Positions 16,954 through 25,233 of a stretch of 64,000 nucleotides of DNA are shown here, one piece after another. Source of the stretch: CAXTEJ01 sp964243295 (lineage in GTDB: Bacteria > Actinomycetota > Actinomycetes > Actinomycetales > Angustibacteraceae); contig CAXTEJ010000005.1 of assembly GCA_964243295.1 (NCBI GenBank), positions 59,786 through 123,785 of the forward strand, read 5' to 3'. The translations under genes were made by a program, and so were the position numbers. The stretch's first letter is position 1. Every line of letters starts with the position of its first letter. The notes below the pieces were generated by a model. The model worked only from the letters and a program-made list of their open reading frames with translations, did not search any database and had not been told where the DNA came from.

Positions 16954-17463
16954 TCAGGGGGTGCGCGACGCGGGCGTGCCGTCCGACCGCTGGGTGCGCG
17001 GTTCGACGCCGGTCGGCTCGCGCTCGGCTCGCAGCACGGTGATGGCGGCCTCGAAGTCCTCCAGGGAGTCGAACGCCTGGTAGACCGACGCGAACCGCAG
17101 GTAGGCCACCTCGTCGAGCTCGCGCAGGGGCCCGAGAACGGCCAGCCCCACCTCATGTGCCTCGATCTCGGCCGCTCCCTGGGCGCGGACGGCTTCCTCG
17201 ACGCGCTGCGCGAGCAGCGCCAGGTCGTCCTCGCCGACCGGGCGGCCCTGGCAGGCCTTGCGGACGCCGGACAGCACCTTGGCGCGACTGAACGGCTCGG
17301 TCACGCCAGAACGCTTGACCACGGACAGGCCTGCGGTCTCGACGGTGCTGAACCGTCGGCTGCACGCGGGGCACTGCCGCCGCCGACGGATCGACGTGCC
17401 GTCGTCCGTGGCCCGCGAGTCGATGACGCGCGAGTCGGTGTGACGACAGAAGGGACAGTGCAC
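16954..17463 (-). CDS. nrdR: transcriptional repressor NrdR
   Basis: A 169-residue NrdR: zinc ribbon with CPFC near residue 3 and CPAC near 32, basic RRRRQCPACSRRF, then the ATP-cone domain (VVKRSGVTEPFSRAKVLSGVRKAC). It senses dATP/ATP and represses ribonucleotide reductase genes. GTG at 17463 gives the canonical MHCPFC start. The C-terminal ~25 residues beyond the cone are a low-complexity extension. Likely autoregulated through boxes at 17554-17601. Confidence 0.96.
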   Translation of the reverse strand: MHCPFCRHTDSRVIDSRATDDGTSIRRRRQCPACSRRFSTVETAGLSVVKRSGVTEPFSRAKVLSGVRKACQGRPVGEDDLALLAQRVEEAVRAQGAAEIEAHEVGLAVLGPLRELDEVAYLRFASVYQAFDSLEDFEAAITVLRAEREPTGVEPRTQRSDGTPASRTP

Positions 17464-17553
17464 GACGGCCTCTCAGGCTGGTCAGCGGAACCCTGGCGCC
17501 ATCCGCCTGTGGATGAGCCTGGGGACCGGCTGGGGAGAAGATGTGCATGAGAA

Positions 17554-17601
17554 CCACAACGTGTGGATGAAGCACACCGGTGTAACTACTACATGTAGGA
17601 A
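17554..17601 (-). promoter_or_regulatory. candidate pair of NrdR boxes upstream of nrdR
   Basis: The second box core CTACATGTAG (17589-17598) fits the NrdR core CwAtATaTwG at all but two variable positions. The first, CAACGTGTGG (17557-17566), fits less well. Their centres are 32 bp apart, about three helical turns, as in known NrdR operators. They lie about 90-135 bases before nrdR. Confidence 0.5.
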
Positions 17602-17738
17602 CGTAGAGGTGCCCACCCCCATTCCGCAAGTACGCGGCGCCGCCCACGCGGCGCCCCGGCGTGTCGGGCGGGTAGGACACCCTCCATGCCGACAGCGTCG
17701 GCGCCGTCGTCCGGCCAGCCGGCCCAGCCGGGTCGGGA

Positions 17739-19205
17739 TCAGGCCGGGCGGAAGGAGTCGTGGGACTCGCGAGGCGCGTGCTTGATCATCACGTGCTGGG
17801 TGACGGTGTACTCCAGCACCGCCTCGTGGCTCATGTCCTTGCCGAACCCGCTGCCCTTCACGCCGCCGTGCGGCGCCTCCGAGGCGATCGGCAGGTGGTC
17901 GTTCACCCAGGTCACCCCCGCCTCGATGCCGCCAGCGACCCGCAGCGCCCGGCCGACGTCGACGGTCCACACCGATGAGGCCAGACCGTAGGCGCTGTCG
18001 TTCGCGAGCCGGACGGCCTCCGCCTCGTCCTCGAAGGTGCCGAGCACCAGCACCGGACCGAACACCTCCTGCTGGACGATCTCCGCGTCCTGCGCGGCGC
18101 CGCGGAGCAGGGTGGGCGGGTAGTAGCCGCCCGGTCCCTGCGGCAGCACACCTCCGGTCAGCAGCTCGGCGCCGGCCGCCACCGCGCGGCTGACGAAGCC
18201 GTGTACCCGGTCGCGGTGCTCCACCGAGATCATCGGGCCGATGTCGGTGGCCGGATCACGCGGGTCGCCCCACGTCACCGCAGCCATGCGCTCGGTCAGC
18301 AGCATCGCGAGCTCCTCGGCCACGCTGCTCTCCACGTAGACGCGCGTGGCGGCGGTGCAGTCCTGCCCGGTGTTGTACGTCGCGGCCATGGTCAGGGCAC
18401 CTGCGGCACCCTGCAGGTCGGCGTCGGCGAAGACCAGCGCCGGTGCCTTACCGCCCAGCTCGAGGTGGACCCGCTTGGTCGCCGATGACGCGGTCTGCAT
18501 CACCGCCCGGCCGGCGCCGGGCGAGCCGGTCACCGAGACCATCGCGACCCGCGGGTCGGCGACCAGGGCCTGGCCGACGTCGGCCCCGCCGGTGACGACG
18601 TTCAGGACACCCGGCGGCAGGCCTGCCTCGGCGGCGAGCTCGGCCAGCCGCACGCTCGAGCGCGGGGTCTGTGGCGCGGGCTTGAGGACCATGGTGTTGC
18701 CGGCGGCCAGCGCCGGGCCGACCTTCCAGATCGCCATCACCAGCGGGAAGTTCCACGGCGCGATGCCGGCGACGACGCCGAGCGGGCGACGCACCAGGAT
18801 CGAGGTGAAGCCTGCGCTCAGGACGCCCGCGCCGGTGCCCTCCAACGAGCGCGCGGAGCCGGCGAAGAAGCGCAGGTTGTCAGCGGCGAACGGCAGCTCG
18901 CCGTCACGGAAGACCGGCACCGGCTTGCCGGTGTCAGCCACCTCGAGCTCGGTCAGTGCCTCGGCGTCGGCCTCCAGCAGGTCGGCGAGCCGCAGCAGCA
19001 CCCGGGCCCGCTCCCCCGCGGTGCGGGCGGACCACGCCGGGAACGCGGCGGCCGCCGCGTCGACGGCGGCCGCGACGTCGTCGACCGAGCTCTGCGCGAC
19101 GACCGCGAACTCGTCGCCGGTCGCCGGGTCGACCAGGGTGATCGGGCTGCCGCTGCCCGGACGGCTGGTGCCGTCGAGGTGCAGGCCCGCGGAGGGGGTG
19201 CTCAT
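17739..19205 (-). CDS. NAD(P)-dependent aminoaldehyde dehydrogenase (gamma-aminobutyraldehyde type)
   Basis: A 488-residue ALDH. The Rossmann part has APWNFPLVMAIWK and KPAPQTP; HLELGGKAP carries the general-base Glu and GQDCTAAT the catalytic Cys. The Cys surroundings and close fit to PuuC/YdcW-like enzymes suggest oxidation of 4-aminobutyraldehyde or similar aminoaldehydes. ATG at 19205 has AGGAGAG eight bases upstream. It is the last gene of the potDBCA-oxidase operon, so its substrate is probably the aldehyde made by the adjacent FAD oxidase from an imported amine. Confidence 0.88.
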   Translation of the reverse strand: MSTPSAGLHLDGTSRPGSGSPITLVDPATGDEFAVVAQSSVDDVAAAVDAAAAAFPAWSARTAGERARVLLRLADLLEADAEALTELEVADTGKPVPVFRDGELPFAADNLRFFAGSARSLEGTGAGVLSAGFTSILVRRPLGVVAGIAPWNFPLVMAIWKVGPALAAGNTMVLKPAPQTPRSSVRLAELAAEAGLPPGVLNVVTGGADVGQALVADPRVAMVSVTGSPGAGRAVMQTASSATKRVHLELGGKAPALVFADADLQGAAGALTMAATYNTGQDCTAATRVYVESSVAEELAMLLTERMAAVTWGDPRDPATDIGPMISVEHRDRVHGFVSRAVAAGAELLTGGVLPQGPGGYYPPTLLRGAAQDAEIVQQEVFGPVLVLGTFEDEAEAVRLANDSAYGLASSVWTVDVGRALRVAGGIEAGVTWVNDHLPIASEAPHGGVKGSGFGKDMSHEAVLEYTVTQHVMIKHAPRESHDSFRPA

Positions 19206-19215
19206 GACTGCTCTC

Positions 19216-20598
19216 CTAGCTGTTGAAGCCAACACCGAAGCCGTCCATCGTCCGCAGCAGCGCACCACGGCGACCTGTGCGGTCCTCGCGGGCGAGTGCG
19301 GCGCGGGCCGCCTGGACGGCGATCCACCGCAGTGGCTCAGGGGGGAACGGCAGGGGCCGACGACGCACCAGGCTCACCGCGGTCCGCTCGGTACGGCGAC
19401 CGGCGAGCAGGTCGAGCACGGCCCGGGCGCCGAAGCGCGAGGAGGCCACGCCGAGGCCGGTGTAGCCGACGGCATAACCCACGTCACCGCCGTACGCCGT
19501 GCCGAAGACGGGGGTGAACCGTGACGTGGTGTCGATCATCCCGGCCCACCGGTGGGTCATCTGGACGTCCTCGAGCTGCGGGAAGGTCGCGTAGAACTGC
19601 GCGGCCAGCAGCTGGTGCGAGGCCTCGCGCTGCTCGCGACCGGCCTGGGTGCCGTTGCCGAAGTAGTAGACGGCGTCGTAGCCGCCCCACAGGATCCGGT
19701 CGTCCGCCGTGCGCCGGTAGTAGTGGAACTGGTTGCCCGCGTCGGTCATGCCCTGGTTGTCGGCCCAGCCGATCGCGTCGAGCTGGCTGGTCGTCAGCGG
19801 CTCGGTCGCCAGCACGTGGTCCCACACCGGCAGCACGTAGCTGCGGATCCGGCGCAGCAGCGGTGGGAACGCGTTGGTGGCGAGGACCACCTGGCGGGTC
19901 CGGACCACGCCACTGTCGGTGCGGACGACGAGCCGGCGGCCGTCCCGCTCCAGCGAGCGCACCGGGGACCGTTCGTGCAGCACCGCCCCGCGTCGTACGG
20001 CGACCTCGCGCAGGCCGGTCGTCAGCGCCCAGGGGTCGACCAGGCCACCGCCGGTGGTGCGGACGCCGGCGAGGTAGGACGAGGAGTGCACGTCGGCACG
20101 CACCTGCTCGGCGCACAGGTACGTCGACGCCTCGCCGTACCGCAGGTTCAGCTCGTGGGCGGCTCGCAGCGACTCGACCTCGTGCGGGCGGGTGGCCATC
20201 GCGGTCTTCCCGCACAGCCGCAGGTCGGCGTCGACCTTCTCGCGGTCGACCAGCTCAGCCATCTCGCGGACGTTGGCGCGGCCGAGCCGGAGCAGCTCGG
20301 GCACCTCGCCGGGCCAGGTGGCGACTCCGTGGGCGAGTCCGTGGGTCAGCGACTCGGAGACGAAGCCGCCGCTGCGGCCGGACGCACCAGCGGCGACGTG
20401 AGACGCCTCCAGGACGACCACGTCGCGCCCGGGCTCCTCCTCCAGCGCGTGGATCGCGGCCCACAGGCCGGTGAGCCCGGCGCCGACGACGACCAGGTCG
20501 GCGGTCTGCCCGCCCGCTAGCGGTGCGCTGGTCGGGCCGGTGTCCCGGCCCTCCCACCACACCGGCAGCGGCCGGGCATCGGCCAGCACGCGATTCAC
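19216..20598 (-). CDS. FAD-dependent amine oxidase, PuuB/DAO family
   Basis: A 460-residue flavoprotein of the D-amino-acid-oxidase/glycine-oxidase superfamily, closest in pattern to gamma-glutamylputrescine oxidase PuuB. It has the dinucleotide fold DLVVVGAGLTGLWAAIHALE, AAGASGRSGGFVSESL for FAD contact, and C-terminal GYAVGYTGLGVASSR. GTG at 20598 overlaps the ATPase stop (GTGA). It would deaminate an imported amine to an aldehyde, passed to the dehydrogenase ten bases downstream. No gamma-glutamyl ligase (PuuA) is in the window, so the substrate may not be glutamylated. Confidence 0.85.
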   Translation of the reverse strand: MNRVLADARPLPVWWEGRDTGPTSAPLAGGQTADLVVVGAGLTGLWAAIHALEEEPGRDVVVLEASHVAAGASGRSGGFVSESLTHGLAHGVATWPGEVPELLRLGRANVREMAELVDREKVDADLRLCGKTAMATRPHEVESLRAAHELNLRYGEASTYLCAEQVRADVHSSSYLAGVRTTGGGLVDPWALTTGLREVAVRRGAVLHERSPVRSLERDGRRLVVRTDSGVVRTRQVVLATNAFPPLLRRIRSYVLPVWDHVLATEPLTTSQLDAIGWADNQGMTDAGNQFHYYRRTADDRILWGGYDAVYYFGNGTQAGREQREASHQLLAAQFYATFPQLEDVQMTHRWAGMIDTTSRFTPVFGTAYGGDVGYAVGYTGLGVASSRFGARAVLDLLAGRRTERTAVSLVRRRPLPFPPEPLRWIAVQAARAALAREDRTGRRGALLRTMDGFGVGFNS

Positions 20599-21575
20599 GC
20601 GAGCCCGTCCTTGACCAGCACCGCGCGCTCCCAGGCGAGCCCGACGGCGGTGCCGCGGACGGCGTGCGTGGACCCGGGCTCGGTCACCAGGAAGTGCGTG
20701 ACCAGACCGTGCACCTCGACCGCGACGGTCGAGGTGCCGCCGTGGAACGAGGTGTCGACGACGGTGCCGTCGAGGTTGCCCGCGCCCGGCGCGACGATCT
20801 GCACGTCCTCGGGTCGCACCATGACCCGCTGGTCGGCAGCCGGACCGGCGAGCAGGTTGCTGGTGCCGATGAAGTCCGCGACGAACAGGTTGGCGGGGTG
20901 CCGGTAGAGCTCGGCGGGGGTGGCGACCTGCTGGACCCGCCCCTCGGCGAGGACAGCGATCCGGTCGGCCATCGACATCGCCTCCTCCTGGTCGTGGGTG
21001 ACCACGACGAAGGTGATGCCGACCTCGTGCTGCAGCCGCTTCAGCTCCAGCTGCATCTCGGAGCGGGCCTTGCGGTCGAGCGCTGAGAGCGGCTCGTCGA
21101 GCAGCAGCAGCTTGGGCCGCTTGACGATGGCGCGGGCAAGCGCCACCCGCTGCTGCTGGCCGCCGGAGAGCTGGGAGGGGCGGCGACCGGCCATCGTGGT
21201 GAGGCCGACGGTGGCGAGCACCTGCGCGACCCGGTCGGCGATCTCGGCCTTCGGCAGCTTCTCGCGCTTCAGGCCGTAGGCGATGTTCGAGGCGACCGAG
21301 AGGTGCGGGAACAGCGCGTAGGACTGGAACATCAGGTTCACCGGCCGCCGGTTCGGTGCGAGCGCGAGCAGGTCCTGGCCGCCGAGCAGCACGACGCCGC
21401 TGTCGGGGTGCTCGAAACCGGCGATGCAGCGCAGCAGCGTCGTCTTGCCGCAGCCCGAAGGACCCAGCAGCGCGAAGAACTCGTTCTCCATGATCGTCAG
21501 CGACACCGCGTCAAGCGCCTGGACGGTGCCGAAGGCACGTTGGACCTCGCGCACCTCGAGCAGAGGGGTGCTCAC
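20595..21575 (-). CDS. potA: polyamine-type ABC transporter, ATP-binding subunit
   Basis: A 326-residue PotA-like ATPase. Walker A GPSGCGKTT, signature LSGGQQQR, Walker B LLLLDEPLSALD, then a C-terminal TOBE domain (~residues 240-320, with MVRPEDVQIV). GTG at 21575 overlaps the permease stop (GTGA). PotA/FbpC/CysA families share this architecture; the PotB/C/D neighbours and amine-catabolic genes point to polyamines or related amines. Confidence 0.92.
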   Translation of the reverse strand: MSTPLLEVREVQRAFGTVQALDAVSLTIMENEFFALLGPSGCGKTTLLRCIAGFEHPDSGVVLLGGQDLLALAPNRRPVNLMFQSYALFPHLSVASNIAYGLKREKLPKAEIADRVAQVLATVGLTTMAGRRPSQLSGGQQQRVALARAIVKRPKLLLLDEPLSALDRKARSEMQLELKRLQHEVGITFVVVTHDQEEAMSMADRIAVLAEGRVQQVATPAELYRHPANLFVADFIGTSNLLAGPAADQRVMVRPEDVQIVAPGAGNLDGTVVDTSFHGGTSTVAVEVHGLVTHFLVTEPGSTHAVRGTAVGLAWERAVLVKDGLA

Positions 21576-22387
21576 GCCTTCTCCGTCCTGCGGACCGCTC
21601 GAGCGGCCACGACGACCACGGCGACGCTGATCAGCACCAGCACGGTCGCGAGGGCGTTGATCTCGGGCGTGACGCCGGTTCGCACCATGGCGTAGACGGT
21701 GATGGGCAGCGTGGTGGTGGTCGGGCCAGCGGTGAAGTAGGCGATCACGAACTCGTCGAGCGAGAGCGTGAAGACCAGCAGGGCACCGGCGACCACGGCG
21801 GGGGCGATCGAGGGCACGGTGACGAGCAGGAACGTCGACACCGCACCGGCACCCAGGTCACGGGAGGCTTCCTCCAGCGCAGCGTCGGAGCCCGCGAGCC
21901 GGGCCCGGACGACCGCGACGACGAAGGCGGTGCCGAATGCGGCGTGCGCGAGCAGCACGGTCAGCGCGCTCTTCGCGACCCCGGCCGCCGAGAAGAACGC
22001 CAGCAGCCCGATCGCCAGCACCAGGTCGGGCAGGATCGCCGGCGCCATCGCGGCAGCCTCCAGCACCCGGGAGCGGGTGTGCCGGGCCAGCCCGACCGCG
22101 AGCAGGGTGCCGAGCACGGTGGCGATCGCCGTCGCCCCCGCCGCGATGACCAGCGAGGTGCCGACGGCCTGGATCAGGTCGCTGTCACGGGCCAGCTCGT
22201 CGTACCAGCGGAAGCTGAAACCGCCCCAGGTGTACGCCGACCCGCCACCGTTGAACGACATCGCGACGAGCACCAGGATCGGCAGGTAGAGGAACAGGGC
22301 CGACACGGCGAGCGGCAGCATCAGCCACCCCAGCCCTCGTCGGCGGCCAGCCGCCTGGCTAACCACGGGCACCGCCCTCGACCACAC
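21572..22387 (-). CDS. potC: polyamine-type ABC transporter, permease (PotC-like)
   Basis: A 271-residue inner-membrane permease with about six helices and an EAA loop at EEASRDLGAGAVSTFLLVTVP. The start is uncertain: ATG at 22387 overlaps the upstream permease by 29 bases, while GTG at 22366 would overlap by only eight and gives a more usual N-terminus (VVSQAAGRRRGL). The order D-B-C-A matches polyamine importers. Confidence 0.9.
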   Translation of the reverse strand: MWSRAVPVVSQAAGRRRGLGWLMLPLAVSALFLYLPILVLVAMSFNGGGSAYTWGGFSFRWYDELARDSDLIQAVGTSLVIAAGATAIATVLGTLLAVGLARHTRSRVLEAAAMAPAILPDLVLAIGLLAFFSAAGVAKSALTVLLAHAAFGTAFVVAVVRARLAGSDAALEEASRDLGAGAVSTFLLVTVPSIAPAVVAGALLVFTLSLDEFVIAYFTAGPTTTTLPITVYAMVRTGVTPEINALATVLVLISVAVVVVAARAVRRTEKA

Positions 22388-23246
22388 GGGTGACTGCCGC
22401 CTGCCCCAGGAACAGCAGCACCAGCAGGACCATGACCATCATCGCGAGCACCGAGCCGAACGGCCAGTCCTGCGCCTTCAGGAACTGGTCGCGGATCAGG
22501 TTGCCGACCATCACGGTCTTGCCGCCGCCGAGCAGCTCGGGGACCACGAAGTTGCCCAGGCTCGGGACGAACACCAGGATCGACCCGGTGACCACGCCCG
22601 GCAGGGTGAGCGGCAGCTGGACGCTGAGGAAGCTCCGGACCCGGCTGGCGCCGAGGTCGGTCGAGGCCTCGACCAGCTCCTCGTCGACCTTCTCGATCGC
22701 GGCGTACAGCGGCAGGATCATCAGCGGCAGGTAGGAGTACACGAGCCCGACGACCACGGCGCCGGGCGTGTAGAGCATGGTGAACCGCTCGTCGACGAGC
22801 CCGAGCCCGACCAGCAGGTCGTTGAGCACGCCTTGGCTGTTCAGCAGCACGATCCAGGCGTAGACGCGGATCAGGAAGTTGGTCCAGAACGGCACCACGA
22901 CCAGCACGAGCGCCACCGTCCGCCAGCGCGGGGGCAGCTTGGCGATCGCGTAGGCCGTCGGGTAGCCGATCAGCAGCGCGACCACCGTGGCGAGCAGCGC
23001 GAGCCCGAGGGACTCACGCACGACCTCGAGGTACACCGACTCGGTGACGCGACCGAAGTTGTCGAACCCCAGCTGCCACTCGACGCCGCCGAAGCGGCCG
23101 CGACGGGCGAACATGTATCCGGTCACCAGCGCGACCGGCACCGCGACGAGGACGCCGTAGAAGACCAGGCCAGGACCGAGCAGCACGGCGGGCTCAAGGC
23201 CACGGCGCAGCCGCACCCCGACGCGACCGTGCGACGCGGTCGGCAT
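22359..23246 (-). CDS. potB: polyamine-type ABC transporter, permease (PotB-like)
   Basis: A 295-residue permease: N-terminal basic segment, about six membrane helices, EAA loop EASTDLGASRVRSFLSVQLPL. ATG at 23246 overlaps the binding-protein stop by one base (TGATG). Pairs with the PotC-like permease to form the channel. Confidence 0.92.
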   Translation of the reverse strand: MPTASHGRVGVRLRRGLEPAVLLGPGLVFYGVLVAVPVALVTGYMFARRGRFGGVEWQLGFDNFGRVTESVYLEVVRESLGLALLATVVALLIGYPTAYAIAKLPPRWRTVALVLVVVPFWTNFLIRVYAWIVLLNSQGVLNDLLVGLGLVDERFTMLYTPGAVVVGLVYSYLPLMILPLYAAIEKVDEELVEASTDLGASRVRSFLSVQLPLTLPGVVTGSILVFVPSLGNFVVPELLGGGKTVMVGNLIRDQFLKAQDWPFGSVLAMMVMVLLVLLFLGQAAVTRVVEGGARG

Positions 23247-24364
23247 CAGGAGGCCGTGACCTCGGTGATGATCTGGTTGTAGATCGCGGCGGCGTCGTCA
23301 CCGACGTCGGTCATGTTCTCGCCGGCCAGCATGTCCTCGCGCCGGGTGCCGAGCGTGTCGTACCGCTTGGTGACCTCAGCCGGGACCAGGTCGAGCGCCG
23401 CCTTGTTCGGGATGTTGTAGAGGATGTTCTCCTCCACCCAGGCGTGCGTCTTGGCGTCGAGGATGGTGTCGATGAAGGCGTGGGCCGCCTCCTGGCTCTT
23501 CGAGGACTTCAGCACCGCGATGCCGTCGGTCCACAGGTCGGATCCCTCCTTGGGGACCACGAACTTGATGTTCTTGTTCTCGGTGACGCCGTAGTTGCAC
23601 CAACCGTCCCAGGCCTCGGTCATCGTGGCCTCACCACTGATCAGCCGCTCGTAGAAGGTCGAGTCGTCGTAGGCCAGCAGGTTCGGCTTGGCGGCGACCA
23701 TCAAGGCCTTGGCCTGCGTGAGCTGAGCTTCGTCCGTGGTGTTCACCGAGTGGCCGAGCGCCTTGAGCGCCGGCAGCATCGCCCACCGCTCGGTGCCCAT
23801 CATGGTCACCTTGCCCTTGTTGGCCGCGGACGGCCGCAGCAGGTCGTACCAGCTCGTCGGCGCCCTGTCGACGAGGTCGGCGCGGTAGCAGATCCCGGTC
23901 GTGCCCCAGGTGTACGGCGCCCAGTACGTCTTGTCGTCCACCTTCGCCGTGTCGGTGGCGGCGGGCTCCAGGTTGCCCCAGTTCGGCAGCAGGTCGGTGT
24001 CCAGCGGCGCGAGCTTGCCCGCCTTGGCCAGCGCCTCGAGGTAGGGCTGGGAGCCGAACACGACGTCCAGGCCCTCGCCGCCGGACCCGGTCACCTTGGC
24101 CACCATGTCCTCGTTGGTGGCGTGGTAGGTGACCTCCACGCCCGCGCCGGTCTTCTTCTTGACCAGGTCGGCGATGTCCTCGGGCATGTACGCCTCCCAG
24201 TTGGAGACCACGATGCTCTGCTTGCTCAGGTCGGCGTCCGCGTCGAGCTCGCTCGGCTCGGCCGAGGACGTGTCTGTGCCGCCGCAGCCGGCGAGGACCA
24301 CAGCCAGGGCGCCGCCGAGGACGGCCGCGGCGGCGGTACGACGGGGGCGAGTGCTGGACGTCAT
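23246..24364 (-). CDS. potD: polyamine-type ABC transporter, substrate-binding lipoprotein
   Basis: A 372-residue exported lipoprotein; the signal ends in VVLAGCGG with acylated Cys. The mature protein has SNWEAYMPEDI near its start and TYWAPYTWGTTGICYR, both typical of PotD/PotF. TEAWDGWCNYG lies in the ligand region. ATG at 24364 has GGAG six bases upstream. First gene of the amine-import and oxidation operon. Ligand specificity within amines is not determined by these motifs. Confidence 0.92.
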   Translation of the reverse strand: MTSSTRPRRTAAAAVLGGALAVVLAGCGGTDTSSAEPSELDADADLSKQSIVVSNWEAYMPEDIADLVKKKTGAGVEVTYHATNEDMVAKVTGSGGEGLDVVFGSQPYLEALAKAGKLAPLDTDLLPNWGNLEPAATDTAKVDDKTYWAPYTWGTTGICYRADLVDRAPTSWYDLLRPSAANKGKVTMMGTERWAMLPALKALGHSVNTTDEAQLTQAKALMVAAKPNLLAYDDSTFYERLISGEATMTEAWDGWCNYGVTENKNIKFVVPKEGSDLWTDGIAVLKSSKSQEAAHAFIDTILDAKTHAWVEENILYNIPNKAALDLVPAEVTKRYDTLGTRREDMLAGENMTDVGDDAAAIYNQIITEVTAS

Positions 24365-24436
24365 GGCTGTCTCCGGTCTCCGGCGCGCCGGCCCGGACAC
24401 GGTGATCGGGACACTTGCGGGTCGCCTGGAGCCCGG

Positions 24437-24465
24437 ATCCTTACACCAAAGTTCAGGAGGGGCAA
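24437..24465 (-). promoter_or_regulatory. candidate promoter of the potD operon
   Basis: On the minus strand, TTGCCC (24465-24460) and TAAGGA (24443-24438) are separated by 16 bases, a fair vegetative promoter. It would give a leader of roughly 65 bases before the potD ATG. Confidence 0.45.
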
Positions 24466-24506
24466 TGGGCGAAACACGCTCGTTGCACGCCGATACGGCC
24501 CGGTCA

Positions 24507-24522
24507 TTGATACCGTCTTCAA
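24507..24522. promoter_or_regulatory. candidate operator in the potD/tetR divergent spacer
   Basis: TTGA-N8-TCAA (TTGATACCGTCTTCAA) is a small inverted repeat between the divergent genes, where a TetR-family regulator encoded next door would be expected to bind. Half-sites are only four bases, so chance is possible. Confidence 0.25.
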
Positions 24523-24600
24523 ATTCTGGGGCTGCGCGGGCAGAGTTCTCCCGACGGCTGTGTGCACCCGTTCCCGACCCTCTGGCCGCCGAGGAGTGCG

Positions 24601-25233
24601 ATGGCGATCGGCCGCAAGCAGCGCCGCGAGAACCTCTTGGCCGCTGCCCAGAAGGCCGTCGCCGAGCACGGCGCCGACGTCCGGCTCAAGCACGTCGCCG
24701 AGGTCGCCGGCCTCACCTCGAGCGCGATCCTCTACCACTTCCCGGACATCCAGACGCTGCTCGTCGAGGCCAACCGCGCCGGCATGGAGCGCTTCTACGA
24801 CCTGCGGCTGAAGGCGATCAGCGGGTCGATGCCGCCGGACCGCAAGCTGGTGGTCACCATCGCCTCGGGCCTGCCCCGCGACTGCGAGGACGAGGCGGTC
24901 CGGCTGCTCTGCGAGCTGGGCGGCGCGGCCGGCCGCTATCCGCGGTACGCCGCGATGCTGACCTCGCTCTATGACCGCCAGGTGGCGATGTACCAGGTGA
25001 TCCTGGAGGACGGTGCCGCCTCCGGCGTCTTCAGCCTGGCCCAGACCTCCCAGACCCTCGCTCGCAACATCGTCGCCCTCGAGGACGCCTACGGCTACCG
25101 GATGGTGGCCCGCCACGCGAGCATCGACCGCCCGGTCGCTGTCCAGCTGATCCTGGACTACGCCCGGCTCGCGACCGGCCACCCGCTCGACCGCCCCGAC
25201 CCGCCCCTCCCCGACGCAGGAGATCCCGCATGA
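24601..25233 (+). CDS. TetR-family transcriptional regulator
   Basis: A 210-residue TetR protein. The N-terminal HTH spans about residues 5-50 (RRENLLAAAQKAVAEHGADV and SSAILYHFPDIQTLL); the C-terminal ligand domain is variable. ATG at 24601 follows GAGGAG by four bases; the frame to 24562 was rejected. It is divergent from the importer operon and overlaps the glycosyltransferase start (ATGA), so it probably controls both arms of the island in response to the imported amine. Confidence 0.88.
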   Translation: MAIGRKQRRENLLAAAQKAVAEHGADVRLKHVAEVAGLTSSAILYHFPDIQTLLVEANRAGMERFYDLRLKAISGSMPPDRKLVVTIASGLPRDCEDEAVRLLCELGGAAGRYPRYAAMLTSLYDRQVAMYQVILEDGAASGVFSLAQTSQTLARNIVALEDAYGYRMVARHASIDRPVAVQLILDYARLATGHPLDRPDPPLPDAGDPA

